Shown one piece after another: positions 61,877 through 64,000 of a stretch of DNA of 64,000 nt. The DNA lies in contig JAGOAA010000007.1 of NCBI GenBank assembly GCA_017984215.1, positions 1 through 64,000 of the forward strand. Reading direction: 5' to 3'. The stretch comes from Cytophagaceae bacterium. Lineage in GTDB: Bacteria; Bacteroidota; Bacteroidia; Cytophagales; Spirosomataceae. A program made the position numbers and the translations under genes. The notes beneath the pieces were generated by a model that saw nothing but the letters and a program-made list of their open reading frames with translations, was not told the origin of the DNA and did not search any database. Each line of letters begins with the position of its first letter. The stretch's first letter is position 1.

Positions 61877-62419
61877 ATGAAAAAATTATTGATGATGGTC
61901 GCAGTAGCGACTGCGATGTTTGCCTGTGGCCAACAAAAAACGGATGCCGTTAAAACGGATGCTGCGGAAACAGATTCTTTGGGTGGAACCATGACAGGTT
62001 TGGATGAAAAGTCCAAAGCAGTTGAAGCACAAACGCAAGCTTATATTGATCAAGATACGGCCTATGCTGGGGATGCCATTGATGAGAATATTCGTATCTA
62101 CTATCCCAATGATACTATTGTCGATGTGAAGGGCAAGCAAGCATTTTTGGCTGATTTTAAAGGCCAATACAAGAATTGGAAAAATGTTAAATTTGACCGA
62201 CTTCGCGTGATTACCTTAAAATTAAATAACGGTGAAGTGTGGACAAATTTGTGGGGCGTAATGATTGCAAAAGGTAGTTTTACTGGAAAAGATATCTTGA
62301 TTCCAATTCATCGTGCCGTGATGTGGCAAAATGATAAAGTCGTTCGTGATATTCATTTATACGATACCAAATTGATTATGGAAGAATTAGCGGCAAGAGA
62401 TGCTGCTGAAAAGAAATAA
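61877..62419 (+). CDS. NTF2/SnoaL-like lipoprotein
   Basis: The ATG at 61877 opens the lipoprotein signal MKKLLMMVAVATAMFAC. The product has 180 residues. A low-complexity Lys/Thr/Ala linker precedes the NTF2-like domain: AVEAQTQAYIDQDTAYAGDAIDENIRIYYPNDT, KGKQAFLADFKGQYKNWKNV, then IPIHRAVMWQNDKVVRDIHLYDT. It resembles the NTF2-like lipoproteins near 2.3-5.3 kb in layout, including the helix-strand start. Function unknown. It is a single gene with its own terminator. Confidence 0.8.
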   Translation: MKKLLMMVAVATAMFACGQQKTDAVKTDAAETDSLGGTMTGLDEKSKAVEAQTQAYIDQDTAYAGDAIDENIRIYYPNDTIVDVKGKQAFLADFKGQYKNWKNVKFDRLRVITLKLNNGEVWTNLWGVMIAKGSFTGKDILIPIHRAVMWQNDKVVRDIHLYDTKLIMEELAARDAAEKK

Positions 62420-62438
62420 GTGGGTTGATTTCATGAAG

Positions 62439-62470
62439 AAGGGGCGGACGATAGTTGGCCCCTTTTTTGT
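62439..62470 (+). terminator. Terminator of the NTF2-like lipoprotein gene
   Basis: AAGGGGC and GGCCCCTT pair around a 10-11 nt loop, followed by T6GT4. Confidence 0.85.
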
Positions 62471-62617
62471 TTTATTTAGACAGGCGGCCCGCTGGCTTTC
62501 AAGTTTCTGCCCCAATAATACCGCTATGTTAAATTTAGGTGGGTAAGGCTTTACTACCGATTAAATGATTAAATTTGCTCCCCTAAAGCCTATATTGGTG
62601 GAATTTGATTCGATTTC

Positions 62618-63271
62618 ATGTCTAAGCATGTAAAGATTTCCGTGTTAATGGCGGTATACAATACCGACTTTCAATTAACAAAAAGAGCCATAGATTCTGT
62701 TTTACAACAAGATTTTCAAGATTTTGAGCTAATCATCATCGACGATGGCAGTACCGAAAATGACCGTAAAGCCTTGTTGGAGTACGTAGAAGCCCACGAA
62801 GAAAAAATCGTTTACATTCGGCATCGTAACCGCGGACAAGCGGAATCGATCAATCGGGGAATATTGAATAGTGTGGGAGAATTTATCACGATTCTTGATA
62901 GTGATGATGCATACAAACCGTTCCATTTAAGTACCTGTTTGATGGAGGTGGAAAATGTGGATTTAATTTGTTCGACGGCGGAGGCGGTGGTGGATTCTGT
63001 GGATGACTATTATGTTCCGGATAAAAATGACCTCACCAAAACAATCCATTTAGATGATGCGGTGCTTTTTGGAACCTTGTTTGGCCATCAAAAAGTGTTT
63101 AAAAGCATTGACTTCAAGGGTGGTTTTTCGGCTGATTCAGCCTTTTACGAACGTGCCGAGATTCAGTTCAAAACGAAGAAGGTATTCCAACGATCCTACA
63201 TCTATTACCGAAATAATCCGAACAGCACCTGTGCTTTATTGAAGGAACAACTCCTGTTGAACGCCAATTAA
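62618..63271 (+). CDS. Glycosyltransferase family 2
   Basis: The product has 217 residues with a GT-A fold. ISVLMAVYNTDFQLTKRAIDSVLQQDFQDFELIIIDDGSTEND opens it, HRNRGQAESINRGI follows and ILDSDDAY is the DXD-type metal site. The C-terminal part is shorter than in many GT2 enzymes. It overlaps the next gene by 1 nt (TAATG); both may belong to a second glycan locus beyond the window. Confidence 0.88.
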   Translation: MSKHVKISVLMAVYNTDFQLTKRAIDSVLQQDFQDFELIIIDDGSTENDRKALLEYVEAHEEKIVYIRHRNRGQAESINRGILNSVGEFITILDSDDAYKPFHLSTCLMEVENVDLICSTAEAVVDSVDDYYVPDKNDLTKTIHLDDAVLFGTLFGHQKVFKSIDFKGGFSADSAFYERAEIQFKTKKVFQRSYIYYRNNPNSTCALLKEQLLLNAN

Positions 63272-64000
63272 TGAAGCCTCACCTTGTTTTAGCTTGTCAC
63301 ATTACCGGTGTGTACGATGTGAATCGGAATACGACCTTAGCCGATGATTCCTATGAACTTGTTCGGGCATGGGCGGAATCCGTCGCGGAAGCCAAGTTAC
63401 AAGGGATTATTTTTCACAATAGTTTCTCCGAGGAAACCTGTGCACGTTATCAAAATGCGTACATTTCCTTTGTTCGGATTACGTATAACCCGGCTTTTAA
63501 TCCGAATGTCTACCGGTATTTTGTTTACCGAGACTTTTTAGCGCAATACAAAGATGAGATTCAGGGGGTATTTGTGACCGATGTGTCGGATGTGACCCTA
63601 GCTCAAAACCCTTTTATTCACCCGCTGTTTACCGCGAATCCTGTTGCCCTTTTCTGCGGGGATGAACCGAAAACCTTGCACAATGAGTGGATGCTGGCGC
63701 ATGCGGAGCATCTGCGTGGCCAAATTTCGGATTACAGCGCTTACGAAGAACGCTTTGCCTCCGAATCACTGTTGAATTGTGGTGTTTTTGGCGGAGCCTT
63801 TTCTGTGTTTTATGAATTTTTACAGCAATTGTGTGCCTTGCATTCAACCTACAATCATAGTAACACAACGGCATATACCGGCGACATGGGTGCCTTTAAT
63901 TACCTGGCAAGAACCCGATTTAATGCTAATTTACAGCACGGGGCCCCCGTGAATACGATTTTTAAGGCTTATGAGAATGAGCGCATGGATTGTTGGTTTC
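63271..64000 (+). CDS. Putative GT-A-type glycosyltransferase-like protein (partial)
   Basis: The gene starts with ATG in TAATG after the GT2 gene and runs past the window end; 243 codons are visible. VFVTDVSDVTLAQNPFIHPLF, LNCGVFGGAFSVFYEFLQQL and YTGDMGAFNYLAR give D..D, NCGxxGG and DxxxxN motifs in the order seen in galactosyltransferase-like GT-A families that act on plant or yeast glycans. The family name is not certain. No signal peptide is present. Confidence 0.6.
   Translation, partial: MKPHLVLACHITGVYDVNRNTTLADDSYELVRAWAESVAEAKLQGIIFHNSFSEETCARYQNAYISFVRITYNPAFNPNVYRYFVYRDFLAQYKDEIQGVFVTDVSDVTLAQNPFIHPLFTANPVALFCGDEPKTLHNEWMLAHAEHLRGQISDYSAYEERFASESLLNCGVFGGAFSVFYEFLQQLCALHSTYNHSNTTAYTGDMGAFNYLARTRFNANLQHGAPVNTIFKAYENERMDCWF

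Overview
The window looks like a chromosomal segment of a Bacteroidota bacterium, probably Cytophagales; I cannot fix the genus. The evidence is a type IX secretion C-terminal sorting domain, SusC-like and OMP_b-brl outer-membrane receptors with carboxypeptidase-like N-termini, a DUF5777 barrel, a DUF4956 protein, a membrane-anchored AraC regulator, signal peptides ending in xAQ, few purine-rich ribosome sites, and TAnnTTTG-type -7 boxes in front of several genes. Many genes start with TTG or GTG. No tRNA, rRNA, CRISPR array or transposase gene was seen.

Layout. 1-8.5 kb: end of a PQQ dehydrogenase, a secreted ACT-domain protein, a serine hydrolase, four secreted proteins (three of them NTF2/SnoaL-like), a membrane AraC regulator, an orphan FtsW and an L,D-transpeptidase. 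The spaces between these genes carry six copies of a hairpin repeat, three of them fused to a conserved terminator. 9.6-15.5 kb: an oxidoreductase, a thioesterase, a Dabb protein, and a tightly packed five-gene operon (Rieske lipoprotein, DUF5777 barrel, YceI, three-haem cytochrome lipoprotein, cupin) that looks like an exported electron-transfer module. 15.7-24.5 kb: DUF4956 plus an outer-membrane barrel, a TonB-dependent receptor, a cytochrome c/PQQ sugar dehydrogenase fusion, a 40-bp palindromic tandem array and a large lipoprotein.

25-45 kb is a Wzx/Wzy-type exopolysaccharide locus. It runs Wza-like, Wzc-like kinase with a Gly-Tyr tail, flippase, nine genes for sugar transfer, polymerisation and modification, then another glycosyltransferase, WecG, the PHP-type phosphatase, WcaJ and Wzi. 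The ends are of ordinary composition, while about 29.8-40.3 kb is strikingly AT-rich, as expected of an exchangeable serotype-like cassette. Two genes with the same C-terminal winged-helix-like domain flank the locus (25.1-25.5 and 46.3-47.6 kb), and two copies of a candidate small RNA with a shared 14-nt motif next to a terminator lie at its two edges.

47.7-56 kb: a 1183-residue FG-GAP protein with a type IX sorting domain and two tandem FG-GAP lipoproteins that are nearly identical at their N-termini, divergent from a Kelch-like/TM/winged-helix regulator with a 9-bp inverted repeat between them, then an exported class V aminotransferase-like protein. 56-64 kb: a phage-fibre-like repeat protein with a barrel partner, a BaiN/HI0933 flavoprotein, a GH10 xylanase, an NTF2-like lipoprotein, and two glycosyltransferase-like genes, the last cut by the window end.
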